From Auanema rhodensis (Eukaryota > Nematoda > Chromadorea > Rhabditida > Rhabditidae): a DNA stretch of 64,000 nt. The stretch is taken from the NCBI GenBank assembly GCA_964057225.1, contig OZ059898.1, positions 992,001 through 1,056,000 on the forward strand, read 5' to 3'. The notes below the pieces were generated by a model. The model was not told where the DNA came from, searched no databases, and worked only from the letters and a program-made list of their open reading frames with translations. The translations under genes and the position numbers were made by a program. Shown in pieces: positions 25,625 to 38,260 of the stretch (the stretch's first letter is position 1; each line of letters begins with the position of its first letter).

Positions 25625-28600
25625 GCCTTGAAAAATGGAATCTAAAAACATCTACTTTTTGCTAAATTATTTTGAAATTTTTTGAAAAAATTTTTGTCAA
25701 AATGTTTTTGGAAGCAATGTTGAGTGTACATGGAAACTCAACATACACTAATGCATCATTTTTCAAACGATCATAACTAATTTTTGTATTAAGCGTTTCT
25801 CAATGTAATATAGTGCATTCGATGCGGATTTTTAAGCTGCGTCGATCTGTGTTATCAGATTTGCGCTAGCTTAAAAATGCACCGAGATATCGACTGATAT
25901 AAGTTCACACTTATATCCTCGATTTTCACCCTGAAGAATTAATTTTTTCGTTGAATAACATTGTCCATCGTCTTTGCCTTGAAAAATGGAATCTAAAAAC
26001 ATCTACTTTTTGCTAAATTATTTTGAAATTTTTTGAAAAAATTTTTGTCAAAATGTTTTTGGAAGCAATGTTGAGTGTACATGGAAACTCAACATACACT
26101 AATGCATCATTTTTCAAACGATCATAACTAATTTTTGTATTAAGCGTTTCTCAATGTAATATAGTGCATTTGATGCGGATTTTTAAGCTGCGTCGATCTG
26201 TGTTATCAGATTTGCGCTAGCTTAAAAATGCACCGAGATATCAACTGATATAAGTTCACACTTATATCCTCGATTTTCACCCTGAAGAATTAATTTTTTC
26301 GTTGAATAACATTGTCCATCGTCTTTGCCTTGAAAAAAGGAATCTAAAAACATCTACTTTTTGCTAAATTATTTTGAAATTTTTCGAAAACATTTTTGTC
26401 AAAATGTTTTTGGAAGCAATGTTGAGTGTACATGGAAACTCAACATACACTAATGCATCATTTTTCAAACGATCATAACTAATTTTTGTATTAAGCGTTT
26501 CTCAATGTAGTATAGTGCATTTGATGCGGATTTTTAAGCTGCGTCGATCTGTGTTATCAGATTTGCGCTAGCTTTAAAATGCACCGAGATATCAACTGAT
26601 ATAAGTTCACACTTATATCCTCGATTTTCACCCTGAAGAATTAATTTTTTCGTTGAATAACATTGTCCATCGTCTTTGCCTTGAAAAAAGGAATCTAAAA
26701 ACATCTACTTTTTGCTAAATTATTTTGAAATTTTTCGAAAAAATTTTTGTCAAAATGTTTTTGGAAGCAATGTTGAGTGTACATGGAAACTCAACATACA
26801 CTAATGCATCATTTTTCAAACGATCATAACTAATTTTTGTATTAAGCGTTTCTCAATGTAATATAGTGCATTTGATGCGGATTTTTAAGCTGCGTCGATC
26901 TGTGTTATCAGATTTGCGCTAGCTTAAAAATGCACCGAGATATCAACTGATATAAGTTTACACTTATATCCTCGATTTTCACCCTGAAGAATTAATTTTT
27001 TCGTTGAATAACATTATCCATCGTCTTTGCCTTGAAAAATGGAATCTAAAAACATCTACTTTTTGCTAAATTATCTTGAAATTTTTCGAAAAAATTTTTG
27101 TCAAAATGTTTTTGGAAGCAATGTTGAGTGTACATGGAAACTCAACATACACTAATGCATCATTTTTCAAACGATCATAACTAATTTTTGTATTAAGCGT
27201 TTCTCAATGTAATATAGTGCATTCGATGCGGATTTTTAAGCTGCGTCGATCTGTGTTATCAGATTTGCGCTAGCTTAAAAATGCACCGAGATATCGACTG
27301 ATATAAGTTCACACTTATATCCTCGATTTTCACCCTGAAGAATTAATTTTTTCGTTGAATAACATTGTCCATCGTCTTTGCCTTGAAAAATGGAATCTAA
27401 AAACATCTACTTTTTGCTAAATTATTTTGAAATTTTTTGAAAAAATTTTTGTCAAAATGTTTTTGGAAGCAATGTTGAGTGTACATGGAAACTCAACATA
27501 CACTAATGCATCATTTTTCAAACGATCATAACTAATTTTTGTATTAAGCGTTTCTCAATGTAATATAGTGCATTCGATGCGGATTTTTAAGCTGCGTCGA
27601 TCTGTGTTATCAGATTTGCGCTAGCTTAAAAATGCACCGAGATATCGACTGATATAAGTTCACACTTATATCCTCGATTTTCACCCTGAAGAATTAATTT
27701 TTTCGTTGAATAACATTGTCCATCGTCTTTGCCTTGAAAAATGGAATCTAAAAACATCTACTTTTTGCTAAATTATCTTGAAATTTTTCGAAAAAATTTT
27801 TGTCAAAATGTTTTTGGAAGCAATGTTGAGTGTACATGGAAACTCAACATACACTAATGCATCATTTTTCAAACGATCATAACTAATTTTTGTATTAAGC
27901 GTTTCTCAATGTAATATAGTGCATTCGATGCGGATTTTTAAGCTGCGTCGATCTGTGTTATCAGATTTGCGCTAGCTTAAAAATGCACCGAGATATCGAC
28001 TGATATAAGTTCACACTTATATCCTCGATTTTCACCCTGAAGAATTAATTTTTTCGTTGAATAACATTGTCCATCGTCTTTGCCTTGAAAAATGGAATCT
28101 AAAAACATCTACTTTTTGCTAAATTATTTTGAAATTTTTTGAAAAAATTTTTGTCAAAATGTTTTTGGAAGCAATGTTGAGTGTACATGGAAACTCAACA
28201 TACACTAATGCATCATTTTTCAAACGATCATAACTAATTTTTGTATTAAGCGTTTCTCAATGTAATATAGTGCATTCGATGCGGATTTTTAAGCTGCGTC
28301 GATCTGTGTTATCAGATTTGCGCTAGCTTAAAAATGCACCGAGATATCGACTGATATAAGTTCACACTTATATCCTCGATTTTCACCCTGAAGAATTAAT
28401 TTTTTCGTTGAATAACATTGTCCATCGTCTTTGCCTTGAAAAATGGAATCTAAAAACATCTACTTTTTGCTAAATTATTTTGAAATTTTTTGAAAAAATT
28501 TTTGTCAAAATGTTTTTGGAAGCAATGTTGAGTGTACATGGAAACTCAACATACACTAATGCATCATTTTTCAAACGATCATAACTAATTTTTGTATTAA

Positions 28601-30889
28601 GCGTTTCTCAATGTAGTATAGTGCATTCGATGCGGATTTTTAAGCTGCGTCGATCTGTGTTATCAGATTTGCGCTAGCTTAAAAATGCACCGAGATATCA
28701 ACTGACATAAGTTTACACTTATATCCTCGATTTTCACCCTGAAGAATTAATTTTTTCGTTGAATAACATTATCCATCGTCTTTGCCTTAAAAAATGGAAT
28801 CTAAAAACATCTACTTTTTGCTAAATTATCTTGAAATTTTTCGAAAAAATTTTTGTCAAAATGTTTTTGGAAGCAATGTTGAGTGTACATGGAAACTCAA
28901 CATACACTAATGCATCATTTTTCAAACGATCATAACTAATTTTTGTATTAAGCGTTTCTCAATGTAATATAGTGCATTCGATGCGGATTTTTAAGCTGCG
29001 TCGATCTGTGTTATCAGATTTGCGCTAGCTTAAAAATGCACCGAGATATCAACTGATATAAGTTCACACTTATATCCTCGATTTTCACCCTGAAGAATTA
29101 ATTTTTTCGTTGAATAACATTGTCCATCGTCTTTGCCTTGAAAAAAGGAATCTAAAAACATCTACTTTTTGCTAAATTATTTTGAAATTTTTCGAAAACA
29201 TTTTTGTCAAAATGTTTTTGGAAGCAATGTTGAGTGTACATGGAAACTCAACATACACTAATGCATCATTTTTCAAACGATCATAACTAATTTTTGTATT
29301 AAGCGTTTCTCAATGTAGTATAGTGCATTTGATGCGGATTTTTAAGCTGCGTCGATCTGTGTTATCAGATTTGCGCTAGCTTAAAAATGCACCGAGATAT
29401 CAACTGATATAAGTTTACACTTATATCCTCGATTTTCACCCTGAAGAATTAATTTTTTCGTTGAATAACATTATCCATCGTCTTTGCCTTGAAAAAAGGA
29501 ATCTAAAAACATCTACTTTTTGCTAAATTATTTTGAAATTTTTCGAAAAAATTTTTGTCAAAATGTTTTTGGAAGCAATGTTGAGTGTACATGGAAACTC
29601 AACATACACTAATGCATCATTTTTCAAACGATCATAACTAATTTTTGTATTAAGCGTTTCTCAATGTAATATAGTGCATTTGATGCGGATTTTTAAGCTG
29701 CGTCGATCTGTGTTATCAGATTTGCGCTAGCTAAAAAATGCACCGAGATATCAACTGATATAAGTTCACACTTATATCCTCGATTTTCACCCTGAAGAAT
29801 TAATTTTTTCGTTGAATAACATTGTCCATCGTCTTTGCCTTGAAAAAAGGAATCTAAAAACATCTACTTTTTGCTAAATTATTTTGAAATTTTTCGAAAA
29901 CATTTTTGTCAAAATGTTTTTGGAAGCAATGTTGAGTGTACATGGAAACTCAACATACACTAATGCATCATTTTTCAAACGATCATAACTAATTTTTGTA
30001 TTAAGCGTTTCTCAATGTAATATAGTGCATTCGATGCGGATTTTTAAGCTGCGTCGATCTGTGTTATCAGATTTGCGCTAGCTTAAAAATGCACCGAGAT
30101 ATCGACTGATATAAGTTCACACTTATATCCTCGATTTTCACCCTGAAGAATTAATTTTTTCGTTGAATAACATTGTCCATCGTCTTTGCCTTGAAAAAAG
30201 GAATCTAAAAACATCTACTTTTTGCTAAATTATTTTGAAATTTTTCGAAAACATTTTTGTCAAAATGTTTTTGGAAGCAATGTTGAGTGTACATGGAAAC
30301 TCAACATACACTAATGCATCATTTTTCAAACGATCATAACTAATTTTTGTATTAAGCGTTTCTCAATGTAATATAGTGCATTTGATGCGGATTTTTAAGC
30401 TGCGTCGATCTGTGTTATCAGATTTGCGCTAGCTTAAAAATGCACCGAGATATCAACTGATATAAGTTCACACTTATATCCTCGATTTTCACCCTGAAGA
30501 ATTAATTTTTTCGTTGAATAACATTGTCCATCGTCTTTGCCTTGAAAAAAGGAATCTAAAAACATCTACTTTTTGCTAAATTATTTTGAAATTTTTCGAA
30601 AACATTTTTGTCAAAATGTTTTTGGAAGCAATGTTGAGTGTACATGGAAACTCAACATACACTAATGCATCATTTTTCAAACGATCATAACTAATTTTTG
30701 TATTAAGCGTTTCTCAATGTAGTATAGTGCATTTGATGCGGATTTTTAAGCTGCGTCGATCTGTGTTATCAGATTTGCGCTAGCTTTAAAATGCACCGAG
30801 ATATCAACTGATATAAGTTCACACTTATATCCTCGATTTTCACCCTGAAGAATTAATTTTTTCGTTGAATAACATTGTCCATCGTCTTT
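25625..30889. repeat. 21-monomer-offset repeat, copy 1 (15 monomers)
   Basis: Fifteen consecutive monomers match, in order and at the diagnostic positions, the fifteen starting 7371 bp (21 x 351) downstream at 32996. The order includes two T12/T59 monomers, a C65/GCTTTAAAA monomer, an A184/T196/T282 monomer, four alternating C47 and T47 monomers, the GACATAAG and GCCTTAAAAA pair, then the A248 (GCTAAAAAA) monomer at 29486. The match ends at 30890, where this copy has C65/C196 and the other has A65/T196/T282. Confidence 0.88.
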
Positions 30890-33697
30890 GCCTTGAAAAA
30901 AGGAATCTAAAAACATCTACTTTTTGCTAAATTATTTTGAAATTTTTCGAAAACATTTTTGTCAAAATGTTTTTGGAAGCAATGTTGAGTGTACATGGAA
31001 ACTCAACATACACTAATGCATCATTTTTCAAACGATCATAACTAATTTTTGTATTAAGCGTTTCTCAATGTAATATAGTGCATTCGATGCGGATTTTTAA
31101 GCTGCGTCGATCTGTGTTATCAGATTTGCGCTAGCTTAAAAATGCACCGAGATATCGACTGATATAAGTTCACACTTATATCCTCGATTTTCACCCTGAA
31201 GAATTAATTTTTTCGTTGAATAACATTGTCCATCGTCTTTGCCTTGAAAAATGGAATCTAAAAACATCTACTTTTTGCTAAATTATTTTGAAATTTTTTG
31301 AAAAAATTTTTGTCAAAATGTTTTTGGAAGCAATGTTGAGTGTACATGGAAACTCAACATACACTAATGCATCATTTTTCAAACGATCATAACTAATTTT
31401 TGTATTAAGCGTTTCTCAATGTAATATAGTGCATTCGATGCGGATTTTTAAGCTGCGTCGATCTGTGTTATCAGATTTGCGCTAGCTTAAAAATGCACCG
31501 AGATATCGACTGATATAAGTTCACACTTATATCCTCGATTTTCACCCTGAAGAATTAATTTTTTCGTTGAATAACATTGTCCATCGTCTTTGCCTTGAAA
31601 AATGGAATCTAAAAACATCTACTTTTTGCTAAATTATTTTGAAATTTTTTGAAAAAATTTTTGTCAAAATGTTTTTGGAAGCAATGTTGAGTGTACATGG
31701 AAACTCAACATACACTAATGCATCATTTTTCAAACGATCATAACTAATTTTTGTATTAAGCGTTTCTCAATGTAATATAGTGCATTTGATGCGGATTTTT
31801 AAGCTGCGTCGATCTGTGTTATCAGATTTGCGCTAGCTTAAAAATGCACCGAGATATCAACTGATATAAGTTCACACTTATATCCTCGATTTTCACCCTG
31901 AAGAATTAATTTTTTCGTTGAATAACATTGTCCATCGTCTTTGCCTTGAAAAAAGGAATCTAAAAACATCTACTTTTTGCTAAATTATTTTGAAATTTTT
32001 CGAAAACATTTTTGTCAAAATGTTTTTGGAAGCAATGTTGAGTGTACATGGAAACTCAACATACACTAATGCATCATTTTTCAAACGATCATAACTAATT
32101 TTTGTATTAAGCGTTTCTCAATGTAATATAGTGCATTTGATGCGGATTTTTAAGCTGCGTCGATCTGTGTTATCAGATTTGCGCTAGCTTAAAAATGCAC
32201 CGAGATATCAACTGATATAAGTTCACACTTATATCCTCGATTTTCACCCTGAAGAATTAATTTTTTCGTTGAATAACATTGTCCATCGTCTTTGCCTTGA
32301 AAAAAGGAATCTAAAAACATCTACTTTTTGCTAAATTATTTTGAAATTTTTCGAAAACATTTTTGTCAAAATGTTTTTGGAAGCAATGTTGAGTGTACAT
32401 GGAAACTCAACATACACTAATGCATCATTTTTCAAACGATCATAACTAATTTTTGTATTAAGCGTTTCTCAATGTAGTATAGTGCATTTGATGCGGATTT
32501 TTAAGCTGCGTCGATCTGTGTTATCAGATTTGCGCTAGCTTTAAAATGCACCGAGATATCAACTGATATAAGTTCACACTTATATCCTCGATTTTCACCC
32601 TGAAGAATTAATTTTTTCGTTGAATAACATTGTCCATCGTCTTTGCCTTGAAAAAAGGAATCTAAAAACATCTACTTTTTGCTAAATTATTTTGAAATTT
32701 TTCGAAAACATTTTTGTCAAAATGTTTTTGGAAGCAATGTTGAGTGTACATGGAAACTCAACATACACTAATGCATCATTTTTCAAACGATCATAACTAA
32801 TTTTTGTATTAAGCGTTTCTCAATGTAATATAGTGCATTCGATGCGGATTTTTAAGCTGCGTCGATCTGTGTTATCAGATTTGCGCTAGCTTAAAAATGC
32901 ACCGAGATATCGACTGATATAAGTTCACACTTATATCCTCGATTTTCACCCTGAAGAATTAATTTTTTCGTTGAATAACATTGTCCATCGTCTTTGCCTT
33001 GAAAAATGGAATCTAAAAACATCTACTTTTTGCTAAATTATTTTGAAATTTTTTGAAAAAATTTTTGTCAAAATGTTTTTGGAAGCAATGTTGAGTGTAC
33101 ATGGAAACTCAACATACACTAATGCATCATTTTTCAAACGATCATAACTAATTTTTGTATTAAGCGTTTCTCAATGTAATATAGTGCATTCGATGCGGAT
33201 TTTTAAGCTGCGTCGATCTGTGTTATCAGATTTGCGCTAGCTTAAAAATGCACCGAGATATCGACTGATATAAGTTCACACTTATATCCTCGATTTTCAC
33301 CCTGAAGAATTAATTTTTTCGTTGAATAACATTGTCCATCGTCTTTGCCTTGAAAAATGGAATCTAAAAACATCTACTTTTTGCTAAATTATTTTGAAAT
33401 TTTTTGAAAAAATTTTTGTCAAAATGTTTTTGGAAGCAATGTTGAGTGTACATGGAAACTCAACATACACTAATGCATCATTTTTCAAACGATCATAACT
33501 AATTTTTGTATTAAGCGTTTCTCAATGTAATATAGTGCATTTGATGCGGATTTTTAAGCTGCGTCGATCTGTGTTATCAGATTTGCGCTAGCTTAAAAAT
33601 GCACCGAGATATCAACTGATATAAGTTCACACTTATATCCTCGATTTTCACCCTGAAGAATTAATTTTTTCGTTGAATAACATTGTCCATCGTCTTT
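30188..33697. repeat. 5-monomer HOR 'B' (1755 bp), 2 copies
   Basis: Units at 30188-31942 and 31943-33697 have the same five types in order: C65/A184/T196; C65/G184/T196 with GCTTTAAAA; C65/A184/C196/G268; T12/T59/C196/G268; T12/T59/T196/A268. The composition differs from HOR 'A' although the period is the same. This tandem duplication accounts for the extra five monomers between the two 21-offset copies. Confidence 0.87.
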
Positions 33698-36600
33698 GCC
33701 TTGAAAAAAGGAATCTAAAAACATCTACTTTTTGCTAAATTATTTTGAAATTTTTCGAAAACATTTTTGTCAAAATGTTTTTGGAAGCAATGTTGAGTGT
33801 ACATGGAAACTCAACATACACTAATGCATCATTTTTCAAACAATCATAACTAATTTTTGTATTAAGCGTTTCTCAATGTAGTATAGTGCATTTGATGCGG
33901 ATTTTTAAGCTGCGTCGATCTGTGTTATCAGATTTGCGCTAGCTTTAAAATGCACCGAGATATCAACTGATATAAGTTCACACTTATATCCTCGATTTTC
34001 ACCCTGAAGAATTAATTTTTTCGTTGAATAACATTGTCCATCGTCTTTGCCTTGAAAAAAGGAATCTAAAAACATCTACTTTTTGCTAAATTATTTTGAA
34101 ATTTTTCGAAAAAATTTTTGTCAAAATGTTTTTGGAAGCAATGTTGAGTGTACATGGAAACTCAACATACACTAATGCATCATTTTTCAAACGATCATAA
34201 CTAATTTTTGTATTAAGCGTTTCTCAATGTAATATAGTGCATTTGATGCGGATTTTTAAGCTGCGTCGATCTGTGTTATCAGATTTGCGCTAGCTTAAAA
34301 ATGCACCGAGATATCAACTGATATAAGTTTACACTTATATCCTCGATTTTCACCCTGAAGAATTAATTTTTTCGTTGAATAACATTATCCATCGTCTTTG
34401 CCTTGAAAAATGGAATCTAAAAACATCTACTTTTTGCTAAATTATCTTGAAATTTTTCGAAAAAATTTTTGTCAAAATGTTTTTGGAAGCAATGTTGAGT
34501 GTACATGGAAACTCAACATACACTAATGCATCATTTTTCAAACGATCATAACTAATTTTTGTATTAAGCGTTTCTCAATGTAATATAGTGCATTCGATGC
34601 GGATTTTTAAGCTGCGTCGATCTGTGTTATCAGATTTGCGCTAGCTTAAAAATGCACCGAGATATCGACTGATATAAGTTCACACTTATATCCTCGATTT
34701 TCACCCTGAAGAATTAATTTTTTCGTTGAATAACATTGTCCATCGTCTTTGCCTTGAAAAATGGAATCTAAAAACATCTACTTTTTGCTAAATTATTTTG
34801 AAATTTTTTGAAAAAATTTTTGTCAAAATGTTTTTGGAAGCAATGTTGAGTGTACATGGAAACTCAACATACACTAATGCATCATTTTTCAAACGATCAT
34901 AACTAATTTTTGTATTAAGCGTTTCTCAATGTAATATAGTGCATTCGATGCGGATTTTTAAGCTGCGTCGATCTGTGTTATCAGATTTGCGCTAGCTTAA
35001 AAATGCACCGAGATATCGACTGATATAAGTTCACACTTATATCCTCGATTTTCACCCTGAAGAATTAATTTTTTCGTTGAATAACATTGTCCATCGTCTT
35101 TGCCTTGAAAAATGGAATCTAAAAACATCTACTTTTTGCTAAATTATCTTGAAATTTTTCGAAAAAATTTTTGTCAAAATGTTTTTGGAAGCAATGTTGA
35201 GTGTACATGGAAACTCAACATACACTAATGCATCATTTTTCAAACGATCATAACTAATTTTTGTATTAAGCGTTTCTCAATGTAATATAGTGCATTCGAT
35301 GCGGATTTTTAAGCTGCGTCGATCTGTGTTATCAGATTTGCGCTAGCTTAAAAATGCACCGAGATATCGACTGATATAAGTTCACACTTATATCCTCGAT
35401 TTTCACCCTGAAGAATTAATTTTTTCGTTGAATAACATTGTCCATCGTCTTTGCCTTGAAAAATGGAATCTAAAAACATCTACTTTTTGCTAAATTATTT
35501 TGAAATTTTTTGAAAAAATTTTTGTCAAAATGTTTTTGGAAGCAATGTTGAGTGTACATGGAAACTCAACATACACTAATGCATCATTTTTCAAACGATC
35601 ATAACTAATTTTTGTATTAAGCGTTTCTCAATGTAATATAGTGCATTCGATGCGGATTTTTAAGCTGCGTCGATCTGTGTTATCAGATTTGCGCTAGCTT
35701 AAAAATGCACCGAGATATCGACTGATATAAGTTCACACTTATATCCTCGATTTTCACCCTGAAGAATTAATTTTTTCGTTGAATTACATTGTCCATCGTC
35801 TTTGCCTTGAAAAATGGAATCTAAAAACATCTACTTTTTGCTAAATTATTTTGAAATTTTTTGAAAAAATTTTTGTCAAAATGTTTTTGGAAGCAATGTT
35901 GAGTGTACATGGAAACTCAACATACACTAATGCATCATTTTTCAAACGATCATAACTAATTTTTGTATTAAGCGTTTCTCAATGTAGTATAGTGCATTCG
36001 ATGCGGATTTTTAAGCTGCGTCGATCTGTGTTATCAGATTTGCGCTAGCTTAAAAATGCACCGAGATATCAACTGACATAAGTTTACACTTATATCCTCG
36101 ATTTTCACCCTGAAGAATTAATTTTTTCGTTGAATAACATTATCCATCGTCTTTGCCTTAAAAAATGGAATCTAAAAACATCTACTTTTTGCTAAATTAT
36201 CTTGAAATTTTTCGAAAAAATTTTTGTCAAAATGTTTTTGGAAGCAATGTTGAGTGTACATGGAAACTCAACATACACTAATGCATCATTTTTCAAACGA
36301 TCATAACTAATTTTTGTATTAAGCGTTTCTCAATGTAATATAGTGCATTCGATGCGGATTTTTAAGCTGCGTCGATCTGTGTTATCAGATTTGCGCTAGC
36401 TTAAAAATGCACCGAGATATCAACTGATATAAGTTCACACTTATATCCTCGATTTTCACCCTGAAGAATTAATTTTTTCGTTGAATAACATTGTCCATCG
36501 TCTTTGCCTTGAAAAAAGGAATCTAAAAACATCTACTTTTTGCTAAATTATTTTGAAATTTTTCGAAAACATTTTTGTCAAAATGTTTTTGGAAGCAATG

Positions 36601-38260
36601 TTGAGTGTACATGGAAACTCAACATACACTAATGCATCATTTTTCAAACGATCATAACTAATTTTTGTATTAAGCGTTTCTCAATGTAGTATAGTGCATT
36701 TGATGCGGATTTTTAAGCTGCGTCGATCTGTGTTATCAGATTTGCGCTAGCTTAAAAATGCACCGAGATATCAACTGATATAAGTTTACACTTATATCCT
36801 CGATTTTCACCCTGAAGAATTAATTTTTTCGTTGAATAACATTATCCATCGTCTTTGCCTTGAAAAAAGGAATCTAAAAACATCTACTTTTTGCTAAATT
36901 ATTTTGAAATTTTTCGAAAAAATTTTTGTCAAAATGTTTTTGGAAGCAATGTTGAGTGTACATGGAAACTCAACATACACTAATGCATCATTTTTCAAAC
37001 GATCATAACTAATTTTTGTATTAAGCGTTTCTCCATGTAATATAATGCATTTGATGCGGATTTTTAAGCTGCGTCGATCTGTGTTATCAGATTTGCGCTA
37101 GCTAAAAAATGCACCGAGATATCAACTGATATAAGTTCACACTTATATCCTCGATTTTCACCCTGAAGAATTAATTTTTTCGTTGAATAACATTGTCCAT
37201 CGTCTTTGCCTTGAAAAAAGGAATCTAAAAACATCTACTTTTTGCTAAATTATTTTGAAATTTTTCGAAAACATTTTTGTCAAAATGTTTTTGGAAGCAA
37301 TGTTGAGTGTACATGGAAACTCAACATACACTAATGCATCATTTTTCAAACGATCATAACTAATTTTTGTATTAAGCGTTTCTCAATGTAATATAGTGCA
37401 TTCGATGCGGATTTTTAAGCTGCGTCGATCTGTGTTATCAGATTTGCGCTAGCTTAAAAATGCACCGAGATATCGACTGATATAAGTTCACACTTATATC
37501 CTCGATTTTCACCCTGAAGAATTAATTTTTTCGTTGAATAACATTGTCCATCGTCTTTGCCTTGAAAAAAGGAATCTAAAAACATCTACTTTTTGCTAAA
37601 TTATTTTGAAATTTTTCGAAAACATTTTTGTCAAAATGTTTTTGGAAGCAATGTTGAGTGTACATGGAAACTCAACATACACTAATGCATCATTTTTCAA
37701 ACGATCATAACTAATTTTTGTATTAAGCGTTTCTCAATGTAATATAGTGCATTTGATGCGGATTTTTAAGCTGCGTCGATCTGTGTTATCAGATTTGCGC
37801 TAGCTTAAAAATGCACCGAGATATCAACTGATATAAGTTCACACTTATATCCTCGATTTTCACCCTGAAGAATTAATTTTTTCGTTGAATAACATTGTCC
37901 ATCGTCTTTGCCTTGAAAAAAGGAATCTAAAAACATCTACTTTTTGCTAAATTATTTTGAAATTTTTCGAAAACATTTTTGTCAAAATGTTTTTGGAAGC
38001 AATGTTGAGTGTACATGGAAACTCAACATACACTAATGCATCATTTTTCAAACGATCATAACTAATTTTTGTATTAAGCGTTTCTCAATGTAGTATAGTG
38101 CATTTGATGCGGATTTTTAAGCTGCGTCGATCTGTGTTATCAGATTTGCGCTAGCTTTAAAATGCACCGAGATATCAACTGATATAAGTTCACACTTATA
38201 TCCTCGATTTTCACCCTGAAGAATTAATTTTTTCGTTGAATAACATTGTCCATCGTCTTT
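32996..38260. repeat. 21-monomer-offset repeat, copy 2 (15 monomers)
   Basis: This is the partner of 25625-30889. It has gained private changes that the first copy lacks: CAAACAATCAT near 33841, GAATTACATT near 35784, and TCTCCATG with ATAATGCATTT in the monomer starting 36857. These few differences over 5265 bp suggest a fairly recent duplication. The two copies are separated by HOR 'B', which overlaps both of their ends. Confidence 0.88.
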
